Source: Oscarella lobularis
Taxonomy: Eukaryota; Porifera; Homoscleromorpha; Homosclerophorida; Oscarellidae
DNA length: 64,000 nucleotides
Reading direction: 5' to 3'
Assembly (NCBI RefSeq): GCF_947507565.1
Contig: NC_089175.1
Coordinates: 2,779,733-2,843,732, forward strand
Position numbers and translations under genes: made by a program. Below the pieces are notes generated by a model. The model was not told where the DNA came from. It ran no database searches and saw only the letters and a list, made by a program, of their open reading frames with translations. The stretch's first letter is position 1. Every line of letters starts with the position of its first letter. Below, piece by piece: positions 23,001 to 34,606 of the stretch.

Positions 23001-25635
23001 CTCTAATGAATTCGTTGCGCCGTATGCAGTCGGAAGAAGCGTCGTCGGTCAGCCTGCAAGTGCAATCGTCTGATCCAAAAAGAACGGCTGGCATTGACAT
23101 TATTACGGCAGCGATTGATGAAGCAGGCGATGTGGTGTTTTGCGATTTCGCTGGTCAACCAAACTTTCATAAAACGCACAGTCTGTTTTTCTCGGAATCG
23201 ACAACAATTTATCTTCTTGTGGTCGATGTGACAAACTCAAAGCAGGAGATATACCTGTCGTCCTTGTACTGGCTGTCTCTGACCAAGTGTAGTATTGGCT
23301 CTTCTACAAATAACAGCATTGTGTTAATTGGTAGTAGAGGCGACAAAACGACGGATGGAAGTATGATATTGAGGCAGCTTCGAACGTCACTAGCTTCAAA
23401 ATTTGAAAAGTTTTTCGACGTCTTTTTGGAGTCATTTATTTTAGACTGTCGCGTCTCTACATCGGTAGAAATGCAGAAATTGCGCAGAGTCATTTCTGAC
23501 CTCAAAGCTAAAAGGATTGAGGTTTGATATTACCTAGGTAACTTAAATAACATTTTATGAAAGGAAAGATTTGATTTAGGAAGCTCCGTGCACTTTTACT
23601 CTTGTCGACGATTTGCAGTTTATATTGTTACCGGTACTGAGGGATATTAGCAAAAAGCTTCGTCCTTTGGAAGCTCTTGAAGAACTTAACCTTCTTCCAA
23701 AATTTATGAGGTGCGTTGTGTTTTCTGATGGTATTTACATGCTATTTGTATGAGCACTTCTATCTAGGGTTAGAAAAAGAGAATCAAACACGTCTTGTCT
23801 GGAGATAATTGATGATAAAAATGAGAGGTTGAACGACTTTCCCTCATTTGGTAAACAGGTAAAGTCTTTTATCACTCTCATTTACACAGCTTATTTATTA
23901 CGTGCAGATTAAAGCTGTTCACTGTCGTCAATTTGTTTCAAGAGACTTTTTCTGTCTTCTTATTGACGAAAATTTTTTTAGAGGTTTAGACAAGGATACC
24001 CTTTATCAGTTTGTTCAGTTCCTTCATGGAATAGGAGAGGTATCGCACGCAGAGTTACACAAATTGACTATTATTTATAATGTACTATAGATTATCGAAT
24101 TTGGTGACAATATAATTTTGGATCCTCCATGGCTTTGTAACAATGTAATCGGTCCTCTCATGTCACCGGAAACGTTTCCTGTTTGTTTGGAAGGAGTTGA
24201 CGACGGAACTGTGAGTTCAAAGAGAATTGAGAAGGCCATTTGTCAATTTAATAAGCAGCAGAGAGACTTTCCGCTTGAAGTAATAATGGAGTTGCTTTGC
24301 AGTTTGGAAATTTGTTATGTGGTTCCAAGCGAAGAAAACGTCTACCGATTTCCCGCTCTCATATTAAAACGTCGTAGAGACGAGTTTTGGATAGAAGACG
24401 AAGACGTGATCGTGTACGTGGGCCGTCGTCTTCAGTGCAAGGACGAGACAGATATTATCGTCCCTGGAACGATTCCGTTTCTGCAGACACGATCGGTTGT
24501 TTGTCTTGATCCGTCGCCCCAGATCTGGAAAGACGGCATGGTATTGGAAAAGCGAATCGACGAAATGACAACAATTGAAGGACTTATTGAGCTACAGGAG
24601 ACAGCAAAGGCAATTGACGTAGTCGCTCGTGGCCCAGCCAATTCTGAAGCAGAATGTTTGGACTTCGTCAAAGAGATGCTGGACATGGTTCGTAAAGTAT
24701 TGGACGACAGAAGTCCGGGCACGATCATCGACTGCGAATTGTGTTTGAGTACGTCGGCACTGAAGAAGCTGGTTGAGCATCCACCAGCGCACAAGCCGTC
24801 TTTGATTGAAATCGCTAAATCAAAAGACTCACCAGTCAGTACGACAAGAAAGATTGAGAGATATACTGATACGCTTCGAGACTTGTTAATAGTTCCATCA
24901 GATCACTACTGTCTGCTCCCAAGGAAGGTTAAAGTCGGCCTTCAGGAGGCTCTTAATTTTTGTAAGCAAAGCCTCTGTCTGCTCGGTAAGGAATTGGGGT
25001 TGAAGGCGTCAGAGGTGATAGGTTGTAAAGATCCTGAACGCCTTCTCCGCATATGGAACAGCCGTCGGGATGCATTGGTGTCAAAACTGGTTCATTGCTT
25101 GCGCAAGTGTCGCTCGCTCGTTGCGTTGCACATAATGCATCGTGATACGCCGTTCGTGCAGCTTAGCGACGATGAGGTAGACTGATTTTGGTATGAATGT
25201 TTATCGTTAACTAATTTCTTAGGCTGCAGCAGCAGAAAAAGCTTTCGAATCTACTTTTTGTGCAGCAATGGGTACGTGGCGCTTCTTCAAGTTACTTTAT
25301 TTTCTATCGTCTAATTAGATGACTCCAAGTCGCTACCTCTAGAAGGGGACCAAGAGGTTGAAGAAAGGCACATTGATTACCTTAAAGAAGAAGTCATTGA
25401 CAGCGACGGTGTTTTAAACAATTTCATTAGGCATCTTCTTGGCTGGAGTTTTACTAGAGCAAAACAATTTCTGAACAATTCCAAGGATCAAACAATAGCA
25501 ATGAAATTCTTTGACGCAGTTATGCAGTGGAGAGACAGGGAAGGACTCAATGCAACTATAGGAAAACTTCTAGAAGCGTTTGAAAAAGTAGGAAAGAAAG
25601 GAGCAGCTCTAAAGTTGCTATCCCGACTAAATTAA
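17041..25635 (+). CDS. Giant ankyrin-repeat / Roc-COR GTPase / death-domain protein (DAPK/ROCO-like, no kinase)
   Basis: Starts at MGEKRHVPSS (ATG 17041) and ends TAA 25633-25635. About thirty or more short exons between 17.1 and 22.8 kb each encode roughly one ankyrin repeat (for example TALHLGCESGNVEVC, TPLHWACEWNKLDAVKLL, TTLHYACAEGHLEVA, NALHLACKNRHGA, SLLHLACISGHDDVS). A Ras-like Roc domain follows at 22.9-23.5 kb with a P-loop GKVGAGKTT, a switch-II DFAGQPNFH and an SRGDK guanine motif. A COR-like region runs from about 23.58 to 24.6 kb. The last ~250 residues contain two helical blocks of death-domain type (LGKELGLKASEV; LLGWSFTRAKQFL ... AVMQWRDREG). Ankyrin-Roc-COR-death matches DAPK1's order without its kinase. 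It is probably a scaffold/GTPase in stress or death signalling. Exon edges in the ankyrin zone are approximate and some repeats are degenerate. Confidence 0.82.
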
Positions 25636-26056
25636 TAAATAATTGTAAATGAATTATAATTATGCTAACAGCAACAACAGCAGAAGTGATAATTGATAAT
25701 TCGACGTATTGCCTATTAATTAATTAATCGTTATGTGGGATGTATAAAAGGTTGTGAATTGCAGCTAATAAAGGTGGCTTGTGTTTCGAGCGTTTAAACA
25801 GTGCTAGAGTGCTTTAGTCAGAGACGAGCAGAACGTGAGCAGAGTGAGACGGATGCTTAGCAGCGACTAACTTCCTGTCCAACCGCCAACTAAGATTGCA
25901 AGCTAGCTGTATGCCACGTGGTTGCGTCCCTCGGCGCTTTCACGTGCGCGTACCAACAAGAAAAGACCCGAACCCGAAGAAAGAGACAGACAATTGGCTT
26001 CAGTAAAGTCAAATAGAGAACGTCCAACATTGTTAACATATCTAAAGAAGTTCAGC
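25636..26056. other. Intergenic
   Basis: AT-rich 3' flank of the ankyrin-ROCO gene, with TTAATTAATTAATCG near 25720. No gene recognised; array sequence begins again near 26057. Confidence 0.4.
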
Positions 26057-26340
26057 TTACTGATAAGCCATGAAGTGATTTCATACAAAGTTTTGGAATT
26101 GTAATGTGGGAGATCTTCTCTCGACGAAAATCATATGACGATCGGCGCTTGCCAGAGCATCTGAACAGCTTAGTGGAACTCATCAGATCTGAGAAAACGG
26201 TATGAGACCGACGGTGACGTCAGAGTGGCCACGAGGAATTATAGAACTAATGAGAATATGTTGGCAACGCGAACCAACCCTAAGGCCAACGTTTCGAAAT
26301 ATTTGTAAACGCTTGGAGACATTGCAAAAATTCTCTACAC
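26057..26340 (+). pseudogene. Receptor-kinase last-exon fossil (array unit remnant)
   Basis: Matches the final intron and last exon of the receptor genes (TTTTGGAATTGTAATGTGGGAGATCTTC). Relative to the intact copies, the stretch after GGAACTCATC is altered (AGATCTGAGAAAACGGTATGAG instead of TGCGAAAAGGGCATGCG), which breaks the reading frame. The intron acceptor has also changed from ACAG to AAAG. No upstream kinase sequence is attached, so it is dead. Confidence 0.85.
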
Positions 26341-26394
26341 ATGTATTAGTTAATTAATCGTCTGACGTAACACGAATGTGCGCCGGCGCGTCCG

Positions 26395-26715
26395 GAGTGA
26401 CTAAACACCACAAATGAAGATCGTACAGAATTGGACAGCAATCAATTCGATCAAGAGAGCATATACGGGCTACGTGTGTTCCGTATTAGGTCGCTGGAAG
26501 CGCTAGCAGCGAATTGGGGCCTCCTTTCAGGTTTGCGTGGGCCATGCTCGCGTAGAGGCCAGGCGAGACCATTCGCCTGAAAGGCGACAAGGCGACGATA
26601 CAGGTACGTGTATAGAAGATTCGAATAGGAGGAGCGTCTCTCGATTTTTCGCTTTCAGTGGGCGTCAGCGTCGGAGATCCCGTTCTAGCTGTACGCACAG
26701 GAAAACCGCTGTGCG
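26395..26715 (+). pseudogene. V-ATPase subunit A 5' fossil
   Basis: Aligns with the start of the intact V-ATPase A gene at 43.68-44.11 kb: AAGATCGTRCA leader, GAGAGCATATACGGGCTACGTGTG, GGGGCCTCCTTTCAGG, TTCGCCTGAAAGGCGACAAGGCG, the flanking intron and GGGCGTCAGCGTCGGAGATC. The start codon region reads TTGGAC rather than ATGGAC, exon 2 is missing and indels break the frame. It ends at GAAAACCGCT, where M28-like sequence begins. Confidence 0.85.
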
Positions 26716-26995
26716 TGGTCAAATGGCCGACGCTGATGGCAGATGCCTACACTCTTCAGGTACATTTTTTTTGAATAAACTACCACTGATTAGCAACGAG
26801 CTCTACCTTCTTTGCTTTGAACTGGGCTATGCAGCAAGTGAAGTCACCCGCCAAAGGACACGTACCAAGCCGTTATTTTCTCGACCTTACGCAAGACAGG
26901 TTCCCCAGCAGATCAGCAGCTGTTCACGCTAGCGCTTTCCAACAGCTTCCAATTTCAGTTTTATAGATTCCGTGTCACGCCAGGTAAGTATACTA
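26716..26995 (+). pseudogene. M28 aminopeptidase 3' fossil joined to the V-ATPase fossil
   Basis: GGTCAAATGGCCGACGCTGATGG then GCCTACACTCTTCAGGTAC matches the M28 gene at about 10,797-10,835 (GGGCAAATGGCTGATGCTGC, GCCTACACTCTTCAGGTAC), including the intron donor. Downstream TACCACTGATTAGCAACGA and GCAGCAAGTGAAGTC echo the following intron and exon start (ATTACTGACGAAC, GCGCAGCAAGTCATG). The direct join of V-ATPase 5' to M28 3' sequence is a duplication junction. Confidence 0.75.
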
Positions 26996-27217
26996 ATTAA
27001 AACAGCTTTTGGGGGACATTGTCTGACGCTCATTTCACATGACCACTCATGCTACTAAAGTTAGTAGATGACATACAACACATACAAAACGCAGTGTAGC
27101 AACGCAAATCAAAGTGCACGTGTCTTTGAATGCTGCTATTCATGAGGTGCTGACTTCTTCCAATTAAGTGTCAAGTTCCGTTTTGCTTGGAACAAGTTCA
27201 CACATGCCAGTTTTTAG

Positions 27218-28499
27218 CACCAGCTCCTGCACCGTCGCCGCGAAAGCTCGACTAACTGTTCGGAGTGCAGCGAAATATGCGATTTTGGGGGAACGTGTGT
27301 AGCTACGAGACCGAACATTGAATACGAATGTCATTGTCGATTTCCATTCTCGGGTAATACGTGCAAGAGCTTCTGGCCACTGCTCGTGTTTACGGCTTCC
27401 GTTCTCGTTTCAACTGCTGTAATCGTTCTGATCTACAAAATTGTACAGTACGTAAAGAGGGCACGACGCGACGCTGAGAATCTACAGGAACGCGAGAAAG
27501 AGATTGGTGATCTTCTAGAAGGATGGCGAATCGAAGGTGACGAAATCAATTTCGTGGAGAAAATTGGCGAGGGCGGATTTGGCGAAGTTTGGCTGGCCGA
27601 GTATCGCGAGATGCAAGTAGCCATCAAAATTCTCAACGAAAACGAGCGACTATTTGTGAACAATTCAAACGAACTATTTCAGCAAGAAATCGACTTCATG
27701 AGACATCTTCGTCATCCAAATATTGTACTATTTCTCGGAGCAGGATCGTTTCAAACTGACCGTAACCTATTTCTCGTCACGGAATTCGTTTCACGAGGAT
27801 CTCTTCACGGTGTCCTAACGGATGGGTCGACGTCTCTTACCGTCGATCAGAATATTGGATTTTGCTTGGATTCAGCGAATGGAATGCGTTTTCTTCACGA
27901 GCTGAATCCGCCTCGAATTCACAGAGACTTGAAGGCGGCGAATTTGTTGGTAAGCCAAAACTGGGTTGTGAAAGTGAGCGATTTCGGCACGGCAAGACGT
28001 CTTTTGAAATCATCAAAAGATGAACTGAATCAGGGAGAAATTTCGGCTGGCGACCAGTTTCCGGTATCCGATGACGAGACCCAGCCGTTGCTTCTAGCTC
28101 GATACAAGAATATGTCTTGGAGACACGGAACGAGTCTGTGGAAAGCACCCGAGCTACTCATGCAGCAAGCCTATGGAGCATCCGTCGACATCTATAGGTA
28201 CACGTTATATAATCTTTTGTTGATAACATCTTGACGCGTTATTTCACAGTTTTGGAATTGTAATGTGGGAGATCTTCTCTCGACGAAAACCATATGACGA
28301 TCGGCGCTTGCCACAACATCTGAACAGCTTAGTGGAACTCATTTGCGAAAAGGGCATGCGACCTACGGTGACGTCATCTGAGTGGCCACGAGAAATTATA
28401 GAACTAATGAGAATGTGTTGGCAACGCGAACCAACCTTGAGGCCAACGTTTCGAAATATTTGCAAACGCTTGGAAACATTGCAAAATTCTCAATATTAG
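27218..28499 (+). pseudogene. Internally deleted receptor copy: EGF-TM-kinase only
   Basis: From about 27246 this matches the receptors starting at NCSECSEIC in the EGF module, then the TM helix and a complete kinase (GEGGFGEVW, AIKIL, HRDLKAAN, DFGTARR, APELL). Exon 1 ends at 28197 and the last exon is 28250-28499. There is no signal peptide, no Kelch region and no promoter. Just upstream (27100-27240) lies the 3' flank of a CRD gene, so a deletion removed the CRD gene, the promoter and the Kelch region together. The kinase frame is undamaged and changes versus other copies are mostly silent or mild (AVK to AIK), suggesting a recent deletion. Read-through expression of a membrane-anchored kinase cannot be excluded. 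Confidence 0.82.
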
Positions 28500-28544
28500 T
28501 TAATTAATCGTCTTGACGTAACGCGAGCGTGCGCGACTAAAACA

Positions 28545-28800
28545 CCACAAATAAAGATCGTGCAAGAATGGACATGGACAGCGATCGATTCGATCAAGAG
28601 AGCATGTACGGCTACGTGTGTGTTGCTGGAAGTGCTTGCGGAAAATTGGGGCCTCCTTTCAGGTTCGCTGGGCCATTTCAAGCTCGCAGGCGAGATCATT
28701 CGCCTGGAAGGCGACAAGGTGACGGTGCAGGTGTACGAAGGGACGAGACGTGTAAGTGATTAGGAGCGTCTCTCGATTTTTCGCCTTCAGCGTGCGCGTC
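28545..28800 (+). pseudogene. V-ATPase subunit A 5' fossil (second)
   Basis: This fossil still encodes a start like MDMDSDRFDQESMYGYVC, matching MDFDHESMYGYVC of the intact gene, followed by the TTCGCTGGGCCATTTCAAG exon and its GTAAGTGATTAGGAG donor. Exon 2 is missing, and AGGTTCGCTGGGCC has lost bases and so the frame. It stops at GCGTGCGCGTCAG, where M28-intron-like sequence (TACATTTTTGTAAATAATTTACC) starts. The junction differs from those at 26.7 and 34.6 kb, so a further deletion occurred here. Confidence 0.83.
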
Positions 28801-29232
28801 AGTACATTTTTGTAAATAATTTACCACTGATTAGTAACGAACTCTAATTCCTCTTGAGTAGGAGAGCGCACGGTAGACAGGTTCCCCAGATTTCCCCAGA
28901 GATTTCCCCATAAGCTACAGATCAGGAGCCGTTCACTGAAAGTACGTTGACGCTTTCCATCAACTCTATGTATAGCAACCCCTTTATTAGTACAGTAGTC
29001 CTACATAAACTCATACATACATATATGCATACAAAACGCAGCGTAGTGACGCGAATCAAACTGCACGTATCTTTGAACGCTATTCACGGTGACTTATACT
29101 CCAAGCATCGACTTCTTTTTTGCTTGGAAAAAGTTCACAAAGGATATGTAGCATCACCTCGCGTAGCTGCCTCGTGAGAGCCGTTATGAGTGTCCTGGAA
29201 GGACTTGGAAAGCTGCAAAGTCAAATCAAATT
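28801..29232. other. Array spacer with M28-derived remnants and CRD 3' flank
   Basis: Holds ACCACTGATTAGTAACGAACTC (M28-intron-like remnant), CAGGTTCCCCAGA blocks shared with the 26.9- and 34.8-kb spacers, and the GCACGTATCTTTGAACGCTATTCACGG flank common to the CRD genes. No gene. Confidence 0.6.
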
Positions 29233-30092
29233 TCATTTGATTGTCGACGCGTGAAACTGAAAAATGCAGTACCATTTATCAAAGCCGCCGAGGCACTCCT
29301 CCTTCGTGTTGTAACCCTGCAGTCGATTATCGCTTGTGCACGTCGGATAAGTACAGACGTGGCGATACGACTCGTTTAGGCACTTATCAATATCTTCCAA
29401 ATGCCAAAGTGCACGAAGTACTGGCTCTGCTAGAATCGCGAATGTGTATCGCAGCTCTATGCTAGCAGCCAGATATTCTGGAGTAGTCGATCCTCGAGGA
29501 TTTTTAGCGCAACGCGGTAGATTGACTTCTCTGCATTGCTTTAGAGGGTACGGTGGTTTTCTGGTCGGTAGCAATTTTTCTATTATTGTCAGAACCGCAT
29601 TGATAATAAAGTTGTTATTGCTGCTTAAGGGCATGCAGCTGAGCAATTTCTTATTTATCTACAAAAGAGATTCAGAGAGAAAACCGCGTATCATTTTCTG
29701 TATAGGTATAGTACCTCTAGGTATTGCTCTTGACTTATAATCCCCGTTAGCGCTGCTGTTCCGTTTTTAAAACAAACCGGCTGAACCAGGTCGGCACAGA
29801 ACAGTTTAGACACGAATGGCTTGCACTCTTTTGCCAAAGGCAACACAGTCATCGCTCTTTCGAATACAAAATAAAACTTTTTCATCGTGTAATGAAATTT
29901 CGCCATATACGCTGGAGTTGTAGTGTCGTTGCTTAGACCATATTTGGTGTAGCACGACGTCATCGGCGATTTGACGCACTTGTCAATAGGACCCAAATCG
30001 TAAGCAACGTCACTGAATGGTTTATACTTGAGTCCAGCTACCGCCGCGATAGCGACGAAGTAGAGAACCGTACGACGAGACCAGTGAGTCAT
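29233..30092 (-). CDS. Secreted protein with two Frizzled-CRD-like Cys domains (array copy 2)
   Basis: Two exons (30092-29715; 29658-29233), 267 aa, with the same exon junction as copy 1 (YLE|INKKLLSC). The signal peptide is RRTVLYFVAIAAVAG. Module 1 reads CVKSPMTSC, SNDTTTPAYMA, FCADLVQPVC; module 2 reads CREVNLPRC, STTPEYLAA, RHVCTYPTC, KEECLG. The cysteines match copy 1, while the stretch between the modules (SSNNNFIINAVLTIIEK) and the C-terminus (CIFQFHASTIK) have diverged. Frame and splice sites are intact. It is divergent to receptor copy 2 across 462 bp. Confidence 0.72.
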
Positions 30093-30554
30093 TAATTGAC
30101 TTGGCCGACTTGCACGCTCGCACACAAATGGTGCCACTTCTTTGGCACGCTACTTTATTATATATATATATATGTATACAGTAAGTTATATATAAGCTAT
30201 TGCACGGAATTTTTACACGCTACGTGTTATTAGCTCGGCGGCGGTATAATTAGATGTGCTGCACCATGGAGATGCAACTTCACGAGTAGTTTCAATTTTG
30301 ATCAAAGACACGTGCACGCGCTAGTGCACGGAATTTTTACATCCTACGTACTATTCGTTCACATGGAGGTGTTGTGCTTAGTTGATAGTACGCAGCGAAT
30401 TTCTTGAGCTTTTTTACAGTCTTGAGGCGTCTTCACTTTTGAGCAGTTTTTTCACTTTCTCTTTCGCGCGCAGCCGCTCTGGTCTTTATATAAAGCCAGA
30501 TACCATGCAGATTCACTCTATCATTTTTGGTATTCAACACTATACCAATGCACA
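30093..30554. promoter_or_regulatory. Bidirectional promoter of CRD/receptor pair 2
   Basis: Contains TATATAAA at 30487-30494, 60 bp before the receptor ATG, the CTTTCTCTTTCGCGCGCAGC box, ATCAAAG at 30301-30307 (in context TTTTGATCAAAG, a near-perfect TCF/LEF site), and two direct copies of GCACGGAATTTTTACA with a trailing half-conserved 17 bp, near 30202 and 30336. An AT dinucleotide run (about 30158-30178) sits near the CRD side. Confidence 0.68.
30487..30494 (+). promoter_or_regulatory. TATA box of receptor copy 2
   Basis: TATATAAA followed by GCCAGATACCA, shared almost exactly with copy 3. Confidence 0.7.
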
Positions 30555-33500
30555 ATGGTTTGCCTAGAGTATTTCATCGTTTTTCTTTGCTTAGAAATGT
30601 CACGGGTCAGCATTGCAGTCTCAATGAGCGACAGCACTTACAACAATTGGAAGCAAATAAAGTTCAAGATGCAATCGTCTCCCGTGTTAACATTTCCATT
30701 GACATCATTTCTCAACGTACATATTCCAAGCGGCACTCAAAAGGACGTTGTTCGTCAAATTCTGGTAATTATAGATACCCGAAGAAAAGACCCAAAAGAA
30801 AAGCGTACGTTTTTTTTTGATCTAACTGCTAACTCTTGGCTTGATATAAAAGTCGAAGGCGAGCAACCATTATTTGAAACGGAACCAACTGCCACAGCTT
30901 TTCCCAACGTAAAGGGCAGTCCGATTATATTTTTCGGAGGAAATGCACATGAGAACGCCACGTGGCGTCTTGAAACGAACCAGGTGTCAGGTGTCGCAGT
31001 TTTTCGGTGGAAACGGGGCGCTCCTGGTCCCTACCCGAGTAGAACTGGCCACGCAGCCGCAGCAATTGGTAAAAAATTAATCGTTTATGGCGGAGTGGTA
31101 AAGCAATATCCGGGTCATTTAAGCTCATTAATCCTATATGATATGGCATCTTATGATATTGATAAAGACGAGTGGTCTTACCTTCTCCAAATGAATGAGG
31201 GACCCTTTCAACGGTGGTCACCAAGCTACGCCAGCGTATTTGACCGTTACTTGCTTATAGCGGGGGGATGGTTTTTCGATGTCCAAGTTCCACCGGATGG
31301 ATTTGCTTATGACGTTAAGACCAGAATGTGGTACCAATTACCAGCTTTTCCGTTTAAATACGAAATTGAAATCGTCGTCAGCACGGGTGTTTTTCGCCGG
31401 GGTCGGTATGAACAAGACGCTTATGACTGGGTTTTGTTAACTCAGTGGTCACCAAACATTCTTGTCTCTCGCCGTAACGACACCGTTCCAAAGACACCGC
31501 TTAATTCTTCAGTTTTCATATACCGCTTTTCCCCAAACAACGTTACTCACGGTCGGTGGTTGACAATAGGAGTGTCTAAGACTGTTTATCCTGGCATGCC
31601 CTGGAATACGTATGGAGCGCTTCCACAAGTTAGCCTCGAGGATGATTCGGTTGCTATTATTTATGCCCAAACCCTGCATTCTACAACATTCGAAAACGGC
31701 ATGTGGTTCTATTTATCGCGAAAGCAGAACTATAATTGGGGAATACTGCCAAAGAGCCAGGAGCCCGGACGGCTCGCGGGTTTTACGTTTACGGTTACTA
31801 AAGATAGAAAGAAGTTATATGTTTATGGAGGCTTTTACTATACAACGGACGCAAGTAGAGTTGGAAATGTCGACGGAACGGCATGGAGCTTAGCTGTCGA
31901 CTTCTCGATAGATCCTGGACTTTACAAGTGGGAAAGGTACCTTCCTGCAAGATCTGTGTGCTCCAGATTGACATTTTCTGATGCCTTACGTAGACTTCGT
32001 AATTCTGTTTTGGGCGAAAGTACACTATATTTTTCGTCAACTTTACGAGGACATAGTTCCGTTGCAGTTCAAATTGGCAAAGAAACGATAACAAATTGTC
32101 TACTCATCTTTGGAGGAGTCTTCTACTATTTATCTATTGACCAGTTGGCCTTGGTCTGTCCAGAATCATTTCTCTTTAGAGTTTTTCATCGCCCGGAGGA
32201 GTGGAATCGCAAATGGATGAGTTGGCCTAGTGATAGGGCGTTTCATTCGGCAGTAATCGACGGATCGACAATGTTCATATTCGGCGGTGTGCGTTTTCGA
32301 ACGTACATGGGTATTGACAAGAAGGCGTTTCTAGCTGAAGATTTGTGGAGCCTAACGTTGAATCAATTCGACTTTTCTTCAAATCCCGTTTGGACGAAGT
32401 ACATTGCAAGAGAATGTCCTCCGAATCGGTTTGGTCACACGGCCGTCGTAGCGTTTGACGTACGAACAAGACAAAAGCATATGCTAATATTCGGAGGAAC
32501 TGACTTTGATTCTACGTTTCGCGATTTATGGCAGTTCACTCTGCCTTCTGGTCCTTGGAGTCAAATTCTTTACACCGCCGACTCTCGTAGCAGACCAAAT
32601 TTAGGCTTGCGTCATCACACTGCCGTCATGAGCGGCCGACAAATGTTGGTCTACGGAGGATGCCGAAAACACTACAGAAAAATCCTAGATAAATATATAA
32701 ACGATCCCGTTGATCGTTGTCCCAAAAATCGCGTATCAGATTCTTTACTTGCGTTTGACATGTACGAAAGACACTGGCGAACATTGCAGCCGTCAAAAGA
32801 CATGCCAGCGCGATATTTCCACGGAATGGTTTTGTTTGAGAACAAGTTACTCGTGTACGGTGGAATAGGATCAGATGGTGCTGTCGTGGACACAATATTG
32901 ACACTTCAGCCCAGCTGCAATCCGGGCGAGGAGGGCGACTTCTTTACCGACGGTTGTCGTCCGTGCGACGTGGGTTATTACAGCGACAACAGTGGACCTG
33001 CGTGCGATAAGTGCAGTTTGTTTTTCAGCACAAAGTCGCACGGCTCGTCGAGCTCGACCAACTGTTCGGAGTGCAGCGAAATATGCGACTTTGGAGGAAC
33101 GTGTGTAGCTACGAGACCGAACATTGAATACGAATGTCACTGTCGATTTCCATTCTCGGGTAATACGTGCAAGAGTTTCTGGCCATTGCTCGTGTTTACG
33201 GCTTCCGTTCTCGTTTCAATGGCCGTGATCTTTCTGATCTACAAAATTGTTCAGTACGTGAAGAGGGCACGACGCGACGCTGAGAATCTACAGGAACGCG
33301 AGAACGAGATCGGTGATCTTCTAGAAGGATGGCGAATCGAAGGAGACGAAGTAAATTTCGTGGAGAAAATTGGCGAGGGCGGATTTGGCGAAGTTTGGCT
33401 GGCCGAGTATCGCGAGATGCAAGTGGCCGTTAAAATTCTCAACGAAAATGAGCGACTATTCGTAGACAACTCGAACGAACTATTTCAACAAGAAATCGAC

Positions 33501-34291
33501 TTCATGAGACATCTTCGTCATCCAAATATTGTACTTTTTCTCGGAGCAGGATCGTTCCAAACTGACGGTAACTTATTTCTCGTCACGGAATTCGTTTCAC
33601 GAGGATCTCTTCACGGTGTCCTAACGGATGGGTCGACGTCTCTTACCGTCGATCAGAATATTGGATTTTGCTTGGATTCAGCGAATGGAATGCGTTTTCT
33701 TCACGAACTGAATCCACCTCGAATTCACAGAGACTTGAAGGCGGCGAATTTGTTGGTAAGCCAAAACTGGGTTGTGAAAGTGAGCGATTTCGGTACGGCA
33801 AGACGTCTTTTGAAGTCATCAAAAGATGAAATACAGACAGAAATTTCGGCTGGAGATCAGTTTCCGTTATCCGATTCAGATGAGGAGACCCAGCCATTGC
33901 TTCTAGCTCGATACAAGAATATGTCATGGCGACACGGAACGAGTCTGTGGAAAGCACCTGAGCTACTTATGCAGCAAGCCTATGGAGCCTCTGTCGATAT
34001 TTATAGGTACAAGGTATATAATCTTATGTTGATAACTCATGACGTGATTTCATACATAGTTTTGGAATTGTAATGTGGGAGATCTTCTCTCGACGAAAAC
34101 CATATGACGATCGGCGCTTGCCACAACATCTGAACAGCTTAGTGGAACTCATCTGCGAAAAGGGCATGCGACCTACGGTGACGTCAGAGTGGCCACGAGG
34201 AATTATAGAACTAATGAGAATGTGTTGGCAACGCGAACCAACCCTAAGGCCAACGTTTAGAATGATTTTCAAACGTTTGGAAACATTGTAA
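30555..34291 (+). CDS. Kelch-repeat/EGF receptor kinase, TKL type (array copy 2)
   Basis: Exons 30555-34006 and 34060-34291, 1227 aa. Same order as copy 1: signal peptide (CLEYFIVFLCLEMSRVS), Kelch blades, Cys-rich/EGF module, TM (LLVFTASVLVSMAVIFLIY) and kinase with GEGGFGEVW, AVKIL, HRDLKAAN, DFGTARR, APELL. The N-terminal Kelch part differs from copy 1 at many sites (KEKRTFFFDLTANSW; altered loops), whereas the EGF-TM-kinase part is nearly the same. This contrast suggests diversifying selection on the ectodomain, gene conversion of the 3' half, or both. The last exon ends RLETL rather than RLETLQNS because of an earlier stop codon. The copy is otherwise undamaged. Confidence 0.9.
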
Positions 34292-34324
34292 AATTCTCTA
34301 TATTAGTTAATTTATCGTCTTGAC

Positions 34325-34606
34325 GTAACACGAATGTGCGCCGGCGCGTCCGGAGTGACTATAACACGACAAATGAAGATCGTACAGAATTGGACAGCAG
34401 TCGATTTGGTCAAGAGAGTGTGCACAGGCTGCGTATGTTCCGTATCAGGTCGCTGGAAGCGCTAGCAGCAAATTGGGGCCTCCTTTCAGGTTCGCGTAGA
34501 GACTACTATAGTCTAGTACTGTAGGCGACGATACAGATACGTATATAGAAGATTCAAATAGGAGGAGCGTCCTACGCACAGGAAAACCGCTGTGCGTGCC
34601 ACTGCG
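34325..34606 (+). pseudogene. V-ATPase subunit A 5' fossil (third)
   Basis: TGAAGATCGTACAGAATTGGACAGC leader as in the 26.4-kb fossil, then GGTCAAGAGAGTG, GGGGCCTCCTTTCAGGTTCGCGT, GGCGACGATACAGATACG, GGAGGAGCGTCCTACG and CACAGGAAAACCGCTG. Much of exon 3 is deleted. It ends in the same GAAAACCGCT / GGTCAAATGGCC junction as the 26.7-kb fossil. Confidence 0.83.
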
